64,000 nt of DNA from Liolophura sinensis (taxonomy: Eukaryota > Mollusca > Polyplacophora > Chitonida > Chitonidae). Shown piece by piece: positions 31,734 through 45,448 of this stretch (positions are counted from its first letter, which is position 1; each line of letters starts with the position of its first letter). The notes beneath the pieces are model-generated. The model was not told the origin of the DNA. It saw only the letters and a program-made list of their open reading frames with translations, and did not search any database. The stretch lies in assembly GCF_032854445.1 (NCBI RefSeq), contig NC_088301.1, forward strand, positions 16,824,018 through 16,888,017. Reading direction: 5' to 3'. Position numbers and translations under genes: made by a program.

Positions 31734-33167
31734 TACACTAAAAAAATAATCTGTGAATTTTAACAGAAGGTCTGTTGACTGAGTAATGCTAGACTGTATT
31801 CCGTTATTATACCACAATATTTTCTCATATTTAACACAGTTAGTGTAAAAAATCTACTTTGAATTAAGAGAATTTGTGTGTTATATTTAACAGAATAGTC
31901 TGCTGCAATAGCAAAACACATTCAGACAATAGCCTTTCTGTGAAAATAAAACTCCTAATAACTAATGTTATCATGAGGATTTCTGGAAGGGCACTGCTTT
32001 TGTATTCAGGCTAATAAAATACCCTTAAAGAACGTGATCATAGACGTATGCACTTCTACATGTTCAATGCTGGTTAACCCTCATGCCAAATGTAGTACAC
32101 GATGGCCTAAGAAGGCAGTGCATAGCGCCCAATGAAAATAAACCAATCCTCCATAACCGATTACCTGTTCAAGCACCCAGTTCCGTGCTGTTAAAACACC
32201 TACTAAAGGGAATGATTCTATTATTACTACACTATTGATTTCCGAGGTTTAACAGCGGGGACTGACTCTCGTTTGATATTTATTCATCAAGGTGTGCCTT
32301 CACAGGGTAAATGTAGAGTAATTGTGCACCTATCCGCTACTTCATTTCGTAGACACAAACCCTTCAGCTTATAATTTACAGGCAGCACGGCTGATGGCGT
32401 GCACACCTAGCTGTACAAAATCCCGTTAAATGAATGTTGTCTTCATGTAGTGCTAGACGTAATTTTACATATCAGTACACACTAGAGTGTGTAAAACGGG
32501 ATGATCAAACAAATCCACATTAATCTAAGCATTGCTGTTAACCGTGAGTGAGAAGGTGATATCCTTTGATGTACATGTATTGCAAGCTGATGTCAAGTCC
32601 ATTTCAGCCAACGCAAATGGCTTATACGCTGTGTGGAGGCTTGCTTGAATTAGTCTCACAGTTTAACCCCACTTGCACATGTAAAGGGCGTTATCCATGC
32701 TACAAATGTGACAAAAAATACTACATGTACTTGTAGTATTCTGTTTACTCTTTGTGACAGCTATGACACTTAAGTCAGCGGATTCGTTTAACTCCATTTG
32801 TGTTTTTGTTCTTCTTCTTGCACTCTGGATGTGCCATTTTTTATTTTTAAATGTAACTAACGGAGTCCATTTTTGGGGGATACTGCGGTACTATGTAACT
32901 GTCATCTCGAACTACTCAAACCTTAAACTGTCACTAACCCACCCTTGCCATTATGCAATACCTGCATCCGATTCGCTGAAAGAAGAGCACTGGAATACTC
33001 TTCGCTGCCCGTATATATCTATAAGAATATGTTGAGCAGAACATCGATATTTAGGCAGTGTTTTAATTTGTACTAATTTTTTTAAAGTGGTGCTCTTTGC
33101 TGTGGAATAATTTGTTCACTCAGACAACAGATTTTCTGTTAAAATTATTTTAATTTTTTTAGTGTAC
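31734..33167. mobile_element. Candidate DNA transposon with 49-bp terminal inverted repeats
   Basis: The left end 31734-31783 and the right end 33118-33167 are inverted copies. The outer 13 bases (tacactaaaaaaa) are identical, followed by about six diverged bases. Then comes a conserved 'attttaacagaa..tctgttg.ctgag' block whose core aacaga..tctgtt is itself palindromic. A third, partial version of the block is at 31884-31912, and an inverted ttagtgtaaaa at 31850-31860. The 1.4-kb interior encodes nothing recognised, so it would be non-autonomous. The target-site duplication is unclear. Confidence 0.55.
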
Positions 33168-34476
33168 TAATAAGTATATGACGTGTGCTTGAGGTTAGTG
33201 TTTATTGAAAACCGCGCAGAAAAGGAACAAAAACAACTCATCGTAGGTTCCCTTATGACGCCTAATATATCTTTATTGACAAGATTTGTCTCTTATTTCT
33301 TCCCTGTCACAGGTCGAGCTGATCTCAACTAGCACATTCCTTAGTGGTAGTTTATTCCACTCTCATGTCTGTCAGTGGGCTGTTCTCTCATCGACTGGGC
33401 AAATAAAGCACCCCAACAAAGTTAAATTTCGTGTGGATCTCTATCTGCAATTTAGTAGTTGATATAATACTTGGCAGTGCCACGTTGGTGTAAAAACTAT
33501 ACTGCCTACCATAATACCAGTTGATTAGGATTCGACTGCATAAATAATCAAGGTTGCCAATATATGACTTTTTATTTGTACGTCAATGTTTACTGTTAAA
33601 CCCAAGAGTGTGGATGTCATCAAACTAGCGTGAAAATCAGAGAATGTCTTCCTTCAGCAAGCTGTAGTAAACTGGTTTATCAGCCCACCCACACGAACAC
33701 AATTTAACCTTGTTTCACACTCGGTATGTATATGTTTCACGGCTTCTAAGTGTGATTAAATTACCAATGTCCAGATGTATTCAGGAAGCCTTTCCGCTGT
33801 ACCTGTACTTGTTAAACAACAAACAACGGTTGATCCCAAATACGTTAAATCCCAGTAATGAGAAGTCGCATGCACCTGCGATACATCATCGTCGTGGAGG
33901 TAATCCGCCAGGCCTAAAACTCACAGCGAACATAGTTGCAGGAAGTAATTTGGGCCAAGCCAGTTGGTCGTTTGCAGCAGTCTTGATTACAGGACCTCTG
34001 TTTAAAAAAATCCTTTTCGTAGTATTGTCTTATTTGCGTGGCACACCTTCGACAAAGCAAACCTTCTGGTCTTGTAAATTCTGGCAAAGTCATTGTACCG
34101 TGGAAGTTAAAACAGGTACACCGGTATGTACATTTAAATGAAACAGAGTTGGGAAGCTCCTAAAGTGTCATGATGATGATCTATCAACAGTGCAAGGCAG
34201 GTGAATAACCAAGGCAGGAAAAAACTGAAGTTCACTCCTGAATCCTGCATTTGATTTATCAAGGGGATGAAGCTGTTCTTGTATTTTCTCCGATATTAAG
34301 TCAGGCAGTCCAGTGCAGTATGAAATAGTCCAGGTGTAGTTAATCGAAGCTTACATACCCAGTTCGTGTGGACTCTCTTGAACAGTTTTAAGTTTCATTC
34401 TTCTGCAATGTATTTCACGACTGCCAATATCATGTGAGATTTGTTTTAAAGCATCTTCTTGGGATTGTTCCTTTTT
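33168..34476. other. No gene recognised; 143-codon open frame
   Basis: The plus-strand frame at 33710-34141 is the second longest in the window. It has no recognisable domain or repeats, and no clear splice or polyA context. It may be chance. Confidence 0.35.
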
Positions 34477-34650
34477 GATTTATTCATTTATTTATTTGTT
34501 TTATTTCATTGGAGTTTAACACCTTACTCATGAATAGTTCACCTATACGATGGTCATTAGAATTATGGTTGGAGTAAACCGGCATAGTCCGGGGGAGGGG
34601 GTGGGGGATGGGGGAGTAGATCTTCTCTCGTAAGACCAGACAGGAAGTCA
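34477..34650 (-). repeat. SINE (AAATAAAT family), 5'-truncated, with G-rich expansion
   Basis: 'tttattcatttatttattt' tail, 'ggagtttaacaccttactca', 'ttcacctatacgatgg' and 'aaaccggcatagtccggggg'. The 'cccgggggaaa' part of the consensus is replaced by the G-run at 34591-34615. Confidence 0.75.
34591..34615 (+). other. G-quadruplex motif
   Basis: Four G5 tracts separated by single- or two-base loops (A, T, AT). It fits the canonical intramolecular quadruplex pattern and lies inside a SINE remnant. Confidence 0.85.
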
Positions 34651-35245
34651 GGGTAGAATTTTGGTAAAGTATCTCTCGTATGTTGGTTTCTGGTTGCAAA
34701 AGCTGTAAATTCTTGTACGTAGCAATAGGGTACAACCAGTGAACAGAGGAGGCAACCTTAATCCTTCAATATCATGTGCAATAGTCTGCGCAGAATCCAA
34801 ATGTTCAATATTTGAGTAGTGTTGCACGACGGAATGATCTGGAGTTTTCATGTTTAGGAAAATATTTTCGTCTTGAGACAAAACATTCTGGATTCTGTCG
34901 AACCATTTTTTTTTTTTGATCACTTGAAAAAAATCTCTGTATACGCTTTAATTGTTTTGATGGAAAAGTCGGCTTATTCTTAAGTCACGAATGAAATACA
35001 TGTATGTTTGTGTTTTGTCTTATTCCCAGTGGCCGCAATATGGCTATGCATTACCAAAATGATGACAATATACTCTTCTCTAGCAAGGATGTTAATAGTG
35101 AAAATGTTTATTATTTATGTTATAAAAAAAGTCATCAATAATAAACAGATGTTTATTTACCTTAAAGTAAATTGCAAACAATAATTTTATAAACAGCGTA
35201 CAGAATAATACGCCTTGGTAAATATAGAGAACAGAGTACAAAGTC

Positions 35246-35450
35246 TTATTTATTATATTTATTTATTTATTTATTCATTATATTTATTTATTTGGTGTAT
35301 TACGCTGTACTGGAAAATATTTCACTTATACGACGGCTTTCATCATTATGGTGGGAGGCAATCGGGCAGAGCTCGAGAGAAACCCAGGAGCGTCCTCAGA
35401 TTACTTGCAGATCTTCCCACGTAAGGACAAAGAGGAAGCTAGCATAACGA
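35246..35450 (-). repeat. SINE (AAATAAAT family), head missing
   Basis: Expanded 'atttatttatttatttatt' tail, 'ggtgtattacgctgtactgg', 'ttcacttatacgacgg', 'tcattatggtgggaggcaat' and 'gatcttcccacgtaagg'. It ends near 'gaagctagcataacgagc'. Confidence 0.85.
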
Positions 35451-37477
35451 GCATTTACACAATGATACATTTTGCCATGACAAGTGATGCTACGCGAACA
35501 ATAATACAATATGTACTTTTAAGCTCTACATACGTATAGTTCTTATAAACCGGTTGTTTGAGTGACATACTAATGACATCGAAGTGGTATGATAACCCAC
35601 ATGTAACAATATGAACACATCACACCTGCCAGTCCGCCAATGTAGCCAATATATTTGGAATCATCGGTATCAGATTTCTAGAAATATCAAAAGGTTCTTC
35701 CATATATAATTTCATCACGTTTTAATACCCGGTAAAATGGTCAAGACAGGAAATAAAATAATAGGGTCTAAAAGAAAACCATTGGTCTCTTACCAACAGT
35801 GCATTTGTAAGTACCTTAGTGAACAATACGTGACTCAACTGTCAGATAGACGAATTCAACCATGAGGAAAGACAAAGCAACGACAGTGTGATAGTTGACA
35901 AAACTGGTCACTCGTAACCAATGAAATACAGCCTCCTGTTAATTTACCTCGGAGTTATGTTTTAACTGTTCGTGTGAATGCATACACACCATCAACTTAT
36001 ACGCCTCCAAACACCAGTGCTTCAGCAGAATTGGACAAAAAAAAAATATACTATGATGTCAACTGCAATTTATTGTTGTCATATCATTCAGTAAACAATC
36101 ACTTGCAACTGCAAAAGCCGATTGTAATGTTTTAAATTACTCGATTATAATGCTGGCTCCGTAGATAGCCATGCGGTCGGTAAAATGAGGTACTCATTCA
36201 GAAGTTAGTATCACTTAACTAACTGATACTTGGCCTAACCCCTCAATGAATGGGGCATTTCAACGTAGTTTTCAATAAATTGGATCAACACTCGATATAC
36301 CCACAATATCATCTTCTGCCACTGACATGCTTGCATCGATAATTCTGACGTATGCTATCATATAATGGTCGTAGACTGTGTTTTATCAGTATAATAACTA
36401 CTTACTGGTTGCAGGTTTCACTTAAGTTACTAATGTTAGGTCCCCAGAAATAACATTTTTTCAGTTGTGGAGTACTGAATTTGCGTAAAATTTAGTTTTC
36501 TCATGCGACATAAGAGATATTCTCCATTTTAACCAAACACCCTTTGTCTGACACACTAACATTCTAGTAGGTCTTCCCTCAACTAAACCCAACTGAAAGG
36601 TACATGAAATATATGGACTACGTGTCTGCGAGACTTCCGTCGTCTACGGCAACATCAAGGTATTCAAGGTCTTCATACATCTATAATTCAGTGTTATCAG
36701 CAGAACAGAAAACTGTATTCGGCCTGACCATTATGGTTTCTCTGTTGAACCGATGCTCCACCTTTGTGGGTTGACTTCCATGTTGTTGCGTGGAACGGCA
36801 CTAAAAGCCACAGAAAGAAAAAAACACTATACGAAAACCTAGAATTAACATCTGGGCCTATTCGAGGCATTCAGATCTTGGAAATGTTTACTAACACATA
36901 ATATATGTTTGTACAGTACGTGCTGTCTTAGTGATCATAGGGATAAAGCTATCAAAGTAGTAGATAGAGGATGTTGCAGGGTGAAGGTTGATTACTATAA
37001 ATACTTTTCGAGTTAGAGGTGGAAATGATACTCCACGAGACAGGAAGCGGATACAGGATAACTTCTACGTTTCACAAGACCAAAGTTTTCGTATTCAACC
37101 TGCTCAGTGCAATATACTATTTATTGCTTATTTTTTGACAACATCGTCCTTTTGTGTATTTAAGAAATACAACGCCGTTTGCCATGTTCAACTCACCTAG
37201 ACAATGCATAGCAGACGGGAGTCCACTGTTTGAGATCGAGGGTATACGTTAGAGTTGAGTAAACTTCTTTTGTCACGTCATCCCACTGAACTCGAAGTGG
37301 AACGTCATTAAATGAAATGTCTCTTTTGACGTCAGTAACAAAGCTGATATCCAACTAAGTGAAATATTTTTATCAGTGAAATCGTGACATTTCTCTTTAT
37401 CTAAATATTAATAGAGTTCAAGTTTGTGAAATCCTGAAACTACCCTTCAACTGACACCTGGTGTCGTGCCTAAAATC
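35451..37477. other. No gene or repeat recognised
   Basis: About 2 kb of AT-rich sequence with small chance frames only. Confidence 0.45.
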
Positions 37478-37590
37478 TAAACATTCGTATACCAGCCGTG
37501 AACCAAAATCCAACTCGTTTACCATCCTAGTTTACAAGATGTCGATAATCAAAATATCACATAGGTTAAGCACTATTTGATTTGACTGTT
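37478..37590 (-). mobile_element. Retroelement 3' end with internal deletion
   Basis: 'acattcgtataccagccgtg' then 'aaccaaaatccaactcg' jumps directly to 'taccatcctagtttacaag' and 'gataatcaaaatatcac'. The roughly 150 bases between these blocks in other copies are missing. Confidence 0.6.
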
Positions 37591-40002
37591 ATTAAGGTGT
37601 TATTTCATTCCTGAGCTTGATTTCTCGGAGATGTCCTGATTACTACCCCTGCTACACAGATAATCATTCCTTACTGTGCATCATATTATACTGTATATAT
37701 TCTTCTTGAAATCAATACATAAACACTAACTATATACTAACAATGAAAACTTGCTGTAAAAAGATTAAAGCATATATTCGGGGTTCTTGTGCTTGTCAAT
37801 TTCAAATGAGTAGGCACTGGATGCTGTTCCGGAAATACATGTGTATGTGCCCTGTAGTTACAATGGCATGAATTATTGTCCGGGCACAGTCTGTATAAAT
37901 TTGCAGAACAAAGCATGTCTACCAGAATATTTATCTTTCAAAAATGTCATAGTCTACCGGAGATGTTGGGCAAAAAGCCACATTCGCTCATCAATTCAAA
38001 TTTTCTGTACTTCGTAAGATTAGTTCCAATTATTCCCTTTCTGTACATATTACACTCGTACTTGTCTTATTTGTAGTGGTAAAATGGTTCTGAAGTTTGA
38101 AACAGTTATAATGCGAAGCGCCTTATAAATAGTAATCGCTTTATATATTACCTTTTTTTGTACATGTACAACTTCTTAAACGGTGAAGCTGTGTATTTCT
38201 CATTGTCTTTCTAAGACACACATGCGCATGATAGAAGACTGTTGCCTTTATCATTAAGCCAACGTGAAATTCAGTTTTTTGCTAGACCTGTCTCAACGTT
38301 GCTTTCTCGTGACAACGTGTAATTGTTACGGGAATTCGGACAAAGAAATGCTGATTTTAAGCTAGAGACACGCGGTCTTATCTGAGGTGTTTATTGTGGA
38401 TACACGGAAGTAATAATGTCTGTGTATATCAACGACTCTTCATTTCATATTGTTTACATAAACACACGGTACAGTAGATGCATACACTTACGGTAGTTAA
38501 TGAATCCCAGGTTAAAGGCAAACAAACTAAAGATATAAAAAGTTAAGCGCCTCATCCATAGTTTGCTCATGGATGGAGTGTTGTGTATATTTGCTTCATT
38601 GGTGTTTATCGCAGTTCTTCACTTTTTTCAATTAATATACATCGAGAACAGGTTTATAGGTACAGAAAACAACGCAAAGTGGCAGGGGTAAATCACCGAC
38701 CTTCAGCAAGTACCTGACTCACCATTTGACGAAAGGAGGCGATCATTTAAGATAATTAATCGGCATGTTGTTTTCTTCATTATTTCTAGCTGAGGACAAT
38801 CACCGGTTTCTATATTGACCCAGTTATTGATTCTTGTATGGCGTTCTTGTGTGGTTAGTGGGTGGATTTCTCTCGGACATCCACGTGTAAGAGCCAGATG
38901 TTGATTATATCCGTGGTAACCGCACTCCTCACGGTGCCAGACAGTATCCGTGACAATTTAGCATATAAGCCTTCCTTCCCCACTAATGCTGTTCACATTT
39001 CCTCAGGAGGCAGGCTTGTGTTGGCCAAGCATTATCACGCATGCTGCAAAGGTAATCTAACACGTTTCGCAGTTGTATTTTTTAATGCACATCTGCGAAT
39101 ATTGTGTAAAGAGCTTTGGGGAACAACTCTTGGAATGAGGATGCTGCTTTTGGGTACAACTAAACATGCAACATTCAGAACGACGCTCTGAATTAAACCG
39201 AAACGTGTCAAATGCACAGTATTAATACTGCAATAACATGTTCTTTGTAAATTTGTATATGTTCCCATGTTTTGCAGCCCCGTACACCGATATCAATTGA
39301 CATCATTTGAAGATCATTGGGAAGGAATTGTAGACTATAATGTGCAAGGCTCGTCAAATGCATCGAACCAAGGAGATTTAGCGATATACCGAATAGGGTA
39401 CGGGTTACAAAAATCACAGTAAGACGAACATATTGAGGTCTATTCTAACCATAAGATGAAACTCATAACATGAAAAAAAACATGAAGTACTGCTGTTCTC
39501 TTTCACATCCTCTCCCTTTCCCCCTCACCCACCAAAAAAGAAATCGTGAATCTTAGGCAACCATCACCTGGATACCCTACCCATTGATGCAAAAATTTAA
39601 AATGTCTCTGTGGCGCCATAATGTCACTGTTTCTACTGAGAATGGAAGGGAAAACAACGTCGTAACAAGAAGCTATGGGGACACATCTGCCGTGTCGGAC
39701 GCATTAATTTTACCAGTTGGATCAGGACGATGAAAAAAGCCAGAGGCAACGTCTTTGTTACTGTTCCAAGTTTAAAATAAATACATCGAACAAAGAAAAG
39801 CGCATGTCCTAAGTTAAAAAAAACAAACAATACAGTTTGACATATTATTCTGGGAGGAGATTGTAGATGTACCACCAGTATGTTGCATAACTGACTCAAT
39901 GTTATACAGATAGCCATTAATCGCGAATACTGTGAATAGAACACTGAATATAAGAAAAACATGCAACTCAGCTGAAAGATAGAAACAACAGAAGCTTAAA
40001 GA
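37591..40002. other. No gene or repeat recognised
   Basis: The largest frame (38862-39191, 109 codons, plus) shows no motif. Confidence 0.45.
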
Positions 40003-40140
40003 TCTGACTCTCACTCCGGCCGTACGTGGAAAGGTTTGGTAGAAACCTGCGAATGGTCGTGGGTTTTCTCTCACCATTATGCTGGCCGTCGTCGTATAAG
40101 TGAAATATTCTTGAATACAGCGTAAAGCAAAAAGCAAATC
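40003..40140 (+). repeat. SINE 3' half (AAATAAAT family)
   Basis: 'ctccggccgtacgtggaaag', 'ctgcgaatggtcgtgggttt', 'ccattatgctggccgtcgtc' and 'tattcttgaatacagcg'. The head is absent. Confidence 0.85.
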
Positions 40141-42360
40141 ACTTACACGACCTTCTGGCCATCACACGTCTTCGCAGAAAGATTCACCTACTGACAAGAC
40201 GGTCATAAACGAAGGAAATATGTCGGTCAGTCGGTGAATTGCAGGATGGCCTATAAGATACAGGTTACAAAATGTCGAGTTTTATGTAGAACTTATTTTT
40301 CGTGCGGATCCACTACGGCCTCAAAAATAAGCTGACCAACTGGTTGACACAGATGGCTAATGCTCCGGCTCACTGTTATTGGTGACTTGTTGATTAGTGA
40401 CTTGTATATTCGAATACAGGCGTCACTGCTTCGCCTTCGTTTCCATTTACCTTTCACTTAGAGCTATGCTTTAAACCGGGTTCCTACTCCGTTAAGCCCG
40501 ACTTCCTCCCACTAACTGAGAAATTGAGAACACAATAGACAAAACTGCACAAGAATAAACGACAATAAAAACGTACAGATATAAATTTGATCACAATCTA
40601 CACTTTTTATTTATTGCTTTATTTACTCAATTTCTGTTGAAGAATACCCAAGAATATGGGTAAGACTCTATATGCTCCTGGCAAAAGTATACATGGCTGT
40701 TTTGATGAGCATGTTTCAGGAGATGGTTTCATACAATTTACCCGACGATTACCCCATGTGTCACGTCAGATCCTACGTGTAAATAATCGGAGCTATCATA
40801 CTCACGTCAGTACGCAGAATATCATTTTAACATACCACAGTTAACTGTTACGATTACTGTCGACAGGTACTGTCACAAAAACGAAATCTACAAGCAAGGA
40901 AATTTAAGAACGATTTACATACTTCCGTGCAGCATTGTTAATATAAATCGTATTTAATATTGCCCAGTCTGTAACCTGGTGATAGGACATGATATTACCG
41001 GTCATTGGCCAGGTAATTTACTGCACTGTGACAGTTTGATTGATGTTGACATTTCAGTGTGCCGGGTAGAAGACATGTAACAGATACTTTTATATATCGT
41101 GAATATGAAACACGCGTTAAGGATGCTTTATATATATGCACATAAAGTAACAAACAAAGTAACTAACGTTAGATGTGGTCGTGGTAACAGATTTTTCAAG
41201 CCTAATCTATCCGTCCAGCGGAAAAACTGCTGACCAACCAATGATATTGATACAAAAATTTGTTACAAAAATAAAATTGGTAGCGTAAAATAACTGAAGC
41301 TTTTTTGGAAAACGATTTCCTGTGGACAGTCACTATTTTGTCTTGAAGACTGGTCCTACCGTTACAAAATTCAAGGAGTTTTGGTTGATAATAATATTAG
41401 ACAGTGTATTTCCCCCAACCATCTCAGTCACACTATTTATTGGAATTCCATGGAATACACCACCGTCGGATAACGCCTTCCTTGACAGATAGGGTTATAA
41501 ACGAAAAAAAACCGCGGAAAGAAAATCATAAATGATATATTTATTTCTGTGCAGCAGCATTGATATCGGACCTTTCCAAAAACACACGGAATCGCTTGTC
41601 AACGGACGTGAAATTTATTTTGTTTTGCTGCTAAGAAAATCATGGTATGATTAATGTTGTCACGATATAATCATGACTCATGACGTGATATGAGAAATCA
41701 TCAAGGAAGGGTGGGTTTTGTAGATAAATAGATTCAGTCAAGATCTTGTTTTTTTTCTAATTGCTCCTAGGAATTCTTATGGATAACAATTTCGCAGTAA
41801 GTGTGGCTTCTTGCAAACGAGTGTAGTGTTTCGTGTTGTTTTGACTGTTACGTATTGCGTAAAGAGACTGACCAAAATCGACTGATTGGCCGTTAACAGT
41901 TACATGTTACCTTTTTAAAAAAATTAATATGTATTTTTTGTCTGGCTCAAGAAATTTATAAGGAAACCGGACTGGCCATAAGATAACATCAACCATTAGT
42001 TAGTTATATATAACCTAGTTATAACCTTCTAGCTTAGTGCCCCGATGAAAATGGAGTACACGCATTCGGGCAAGTCAAGCGCCATGTAGTTGCCGCGAAC
42101 CGGGGCTTTAACCATCTCAGTCAACCATGTCAGTGATTACCAAGGGACCCCGGATTATAAATAAATGTAAGTATTAGTAAACACCTTCCACTATCTTGTT
42201 TTCAAGCGCCCCGGGTGTTAACGACATTGGGATGTGTAGGGTGATGATTTTTGGAGTTTCCAAGCCCTTAATATCGTGCATGTAAATTTGTTTGGTATAT
42301 AAGATATAATTTTCCGCTTACTGTCCATTCATATTCATATTTACGCTTTTTTGTAGGCAG
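40141..42360. other. No gene recognised
   Basis: AT-rich. Two weakly similar 'gtgcagca' to 'cattg.tat' patches occur near 40.93 and 41.55 kb. A doubtful SINE-tail echo lies at 40600-40660. Confidence 0.4.
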
Positions 42361-42610
42361 GTTTTATTTATTTATTTATTTATTTGATTGGTGTTTATCG
42401 CCGTACTCAAGAATATTTCACTTATACGACGGCGATCAGCATTACGGTGGGAGGAAATACTATGAGGCAGAGCCCGAGGAAAACCCACGACCACACGCAC
42501 TTTGCCGCCGACCTTCCCGATTTGAAGCCAGCATGACTCACAGCGACCGGATTGGTGATGGGCTCTTGGGTCATTGCTCCACGCGTAGCCTGGCTGGTGT
42601 GCCATGAATT
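42361..42610 (-). repeat. SINE (AAATAAAT family), nearly full length
   Basis: Long tttatttattt tail, 'ttcacttatacgacggcgat', 'gaggcagagcccgagg', 'acgaccacacgcactttgcc', then a head reading 'gactcacagcgaccggattg' to 'cgcgtagcctggctgg'. The ends of the head are diverged. Confidence 0.9.
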
Positions 42611-43471
42611 TGAGACTGGTGACACACAAAAACTTTAAAAGACTTTAAAAGATTTCATTCAGTGCCAAGATCCATGTCAAAATATCAGTGACTCTGACAA
42701 TTTGATTTATTCTAAAAGCAGTGCCCAGTTTCCGAAAAATGTCGCACATGTACGACAATCTCACATATAGGACAATGGTACGGTAATAACCACAAATGTA
42801 CTATAAAATAATGTCGTACGCCGCTTTGTGAAACTGCCCTCTGATCTTTTTCTAGAATTGTATGATGTTGAAGTTCTGACAGACGTGTTATTAAGACGGT
42901 TAACCAGGATGCTCCTCCTGTGCTCTGGGTGCATGAATTCATCAGAAAATGTCACGTCCAGGATCTTAGATGGCAGAAAAGGGCAAAGAAAGTCAAAAAT
43001 AGAAACCTTCGTGTAAGATGCATATCTTGTGTGAAATGGAAAAAACAAAACAAGGTGACCTTCACAATGTCTTTGTTGTGAGTATAGATCAAAGGAAAAT
43101 TTCTTCCCACTGGTGGTTTAAAATTATGCTGAGCTTGACACGGATTGGCCCGATGGTCTCGCTTTACACACTCCTATGTGTATTGATATGTGAAATTACG
43201 TGAAATGACGAAGGTTTCACAGGGGTATAAGTGCTAACTCCAGTGATATGGGGAGGGGGCAAATAAACATTTAATTAAAAATTTAATCGATAAATAAATA
43301 TGTACTCATGTCGCTGATTCATTTATTTATATCAAACATATTATATGTCGGCATAAGGAACAAGAACATCGTCATAACTTTCACCAGATTAAGTTTGTTA
43401 TAGGGATGAAGCTCCCATGCAATTGTTCCCAGTGATGTCCGCTATCTGTGCTAAACTGAAACGGAGTAGGA

Positions 43472-43845
43472 GCCTTCGTGACCGAGGTGTTTAGCACGTC
43501 AGCTCTGCGCAATGACCCAGGAGACACTGAAGTCCAGCTCAAGCTGGGTTTCCTCCGGCCGTACGTGTCCGATTATCTCCTATCACATTGTTTGTTGCCG
43601 TCGTATATGTCGTATAAACCAGTGTTCCATTTTAAAGTCATTCTTAAATCAGACCCGTTGAAGGAATGCCAAACAGTTACAAGCACTATACCAAATAGCT
43701 ATTTCCTTCAGGCTTTATTGTTACATGCATTACCAGAAACTCTATTGTCGCCTATACCGAATACAGTGTAGGTGATCATCCTGTAAGTGACATATTCTTG
43801 AGTATGACATAAAACACCAATCAAACAAATAAATAAATAAATAAA
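43472..43845 (+). repeat. SINE (AAATAAAT family) split by about 190 bp of unrelated sequence
   Basis: The head and B-box region are at 43472-43585 ('cgcaatgacccaggag', 'gaagtccagctcaagctggg', 'ctccggccgtacgtg'). The tail is at 43772-43845 ('gtaagtgacatattcttgag', 'aaaacaccaatcaaac', aaataaataaat). The intervening 43586-43771 does not match the consensus and is probably an insertion or replacement. Confidence 0.75.
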
Positions 43846-45070
43846 TGTTAGAAATGTTTAAACGGTATGTTTAATCTATGTGAAATAACCTCTTCCAAAA
43901 GGAATCAGTCTCATATTAACCTTTAGGTCGCTTCAAACATAAAAAATCAAGATTTTACATCAGATTTAATATAGGAATAAGATTAAGGCTGGCATAAATC
44001 ATCAAACTTTCTTAAGTCACAAGAGACTATGATTTATGAGGTGTTGTTCTGTATCGTGTTCTGAAATCGGTAATACGTGACACAATTTATCTCTCTTGTC
44101 AGTTTTGTTTCTGTTTGACAAGGTTTTTTTCCAGACATCAAACATGGCTATATAGCGGAGGTTCGCGTGAGAGGCTAGGCTTTAAAATTTTTCACCGCAA
44201 GGACTTTTTGCTCGTGATTTATGTGTAGTTTGACAAAAAGTGTCACACCGCTGCACAATTATCCGTAAAATGATGTTTACAGACAACAAAAAGAGAAAGC
44301 ACTGGCTCATTTAGCATTAAATTCCACCAACGAATCGCTCATTCTGTATAAAGCTCAAAAGACATTACTGAGTCATACACTTTCTGTAATGACAAATGAG
44401 CCATATCTCTCTTTCCTGACAACATCACAATTTTAGGCTCTTCCGTGTTTAGGCATACATGTACATGTGGCAGCGTATACCATCAGATCAGTATATCGTC
44501 TTTTCTGAGCACGAAAACGTAAGATAGTACAGCTTGATGAAAATTCGAGTGGAAGCAATTACAATGCCACAAAACTACGAAACCATAAAACTGTATACGC
44601 TTCATTGGAGTGAAAACAAAAGCCCCATTGGAATCGTGACTTTTCTCATCCTACCTGGGGTACTTGGTGCACATATTGACCGAGGTCTGTCTTAAGCCGA
44701 ATGATGAATAAAAATACCAAATGAACGAATCGTTTCTGTCTTTATGTCTTTCACGTGACAACAAAACATCACATCGGTTCACTGTTGGGTGTGCATATGT
44801 TTGGCGTTTCCGTGACGTGTACATGGGTTGATGCTGGGGTGTATCTGCCAAATATACGGGTATCTGTCAAAACAAACATTATAAAAGAAGAAGACGCCAT
44901 GTCATAACGTGGATATGTTTTAACAGTTTGTGCACGTTTGCTGTGGTTCTAACACCGATTTCAACAAAGGTTCGGGTCACAACTAGGCGAAGATGATATA
45001 GTATTGTAACATGCACTGCTTCATATGTCTCCATGGAAGGCCATGATACTGGACATGAATCTATTGCGTT
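43846..45070. other. No gene recognised
   Basis: A short stretch near 44605-44680 resembles 46875-46945 and may be the leftward extension of the direct duplication that follows. Confidence 0.4.
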
Positions 45071-45352
45071 AAAACAGACATTCGTATACCAGCCTTCAAC
45101 CCATATGCACGTTCTGGGTTAATAATTGCAAGGCCAATTCCCAAAACGAGGTTTAACCCAAACTACCAAAGAACTAAGAAAATACAAAGAGAAGCAGTCA
45201 ACAGTTTTCAGTTATGTAGGAAAGCCGCAAGGGATGTTCTAGGCGACTGGGTGAAATCAGTATTTAAATCGTGTACCATGCTCGAATATAAGTTCATAAA
45301 ATAGTAATGAAATATGTATCTCAGTTGCAGTTTGATTGCAACTGTTTGTTGG
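45071..45352 (-). mobile_element. Retroelement 3'-UTR fragment
   Basis: 'aaaacagacattcgtatacc', 'cacgttctgggttaataatt', 'ggccaattcccaaaacgagg', 'taccaaagaactaagaaaat', 'ggcgactgggtgaaatcagt' and 'gtttgattgcaactgtttg'. It is among the longest continuous 3'-UTR copies. It sits at the left edge of the duplicated block. Confidence 0.85.
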
Positions 45353-45448
45353 CCAGTATTTGATATTGTGAGAGATATGAAATCATGCTAAAACCGTTAC
45401 CTGCATTGCGTGTAACCTCGAGAGCAGCGGAAGCGTTACTCGGAGATA

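Noticed and set aside
33710-34141. 143-codon open frame
   Set aside because: No domain, biased composition and no splice or polyA context were seen. Its length alone is not convincing in 64 kb of six-frame sequence.
40600-40660. SINE tail-like 'tttatttattgctttatttact'
   Set aside because: Only the AT-rich tail resembles the family and the core is too diverged to claim.
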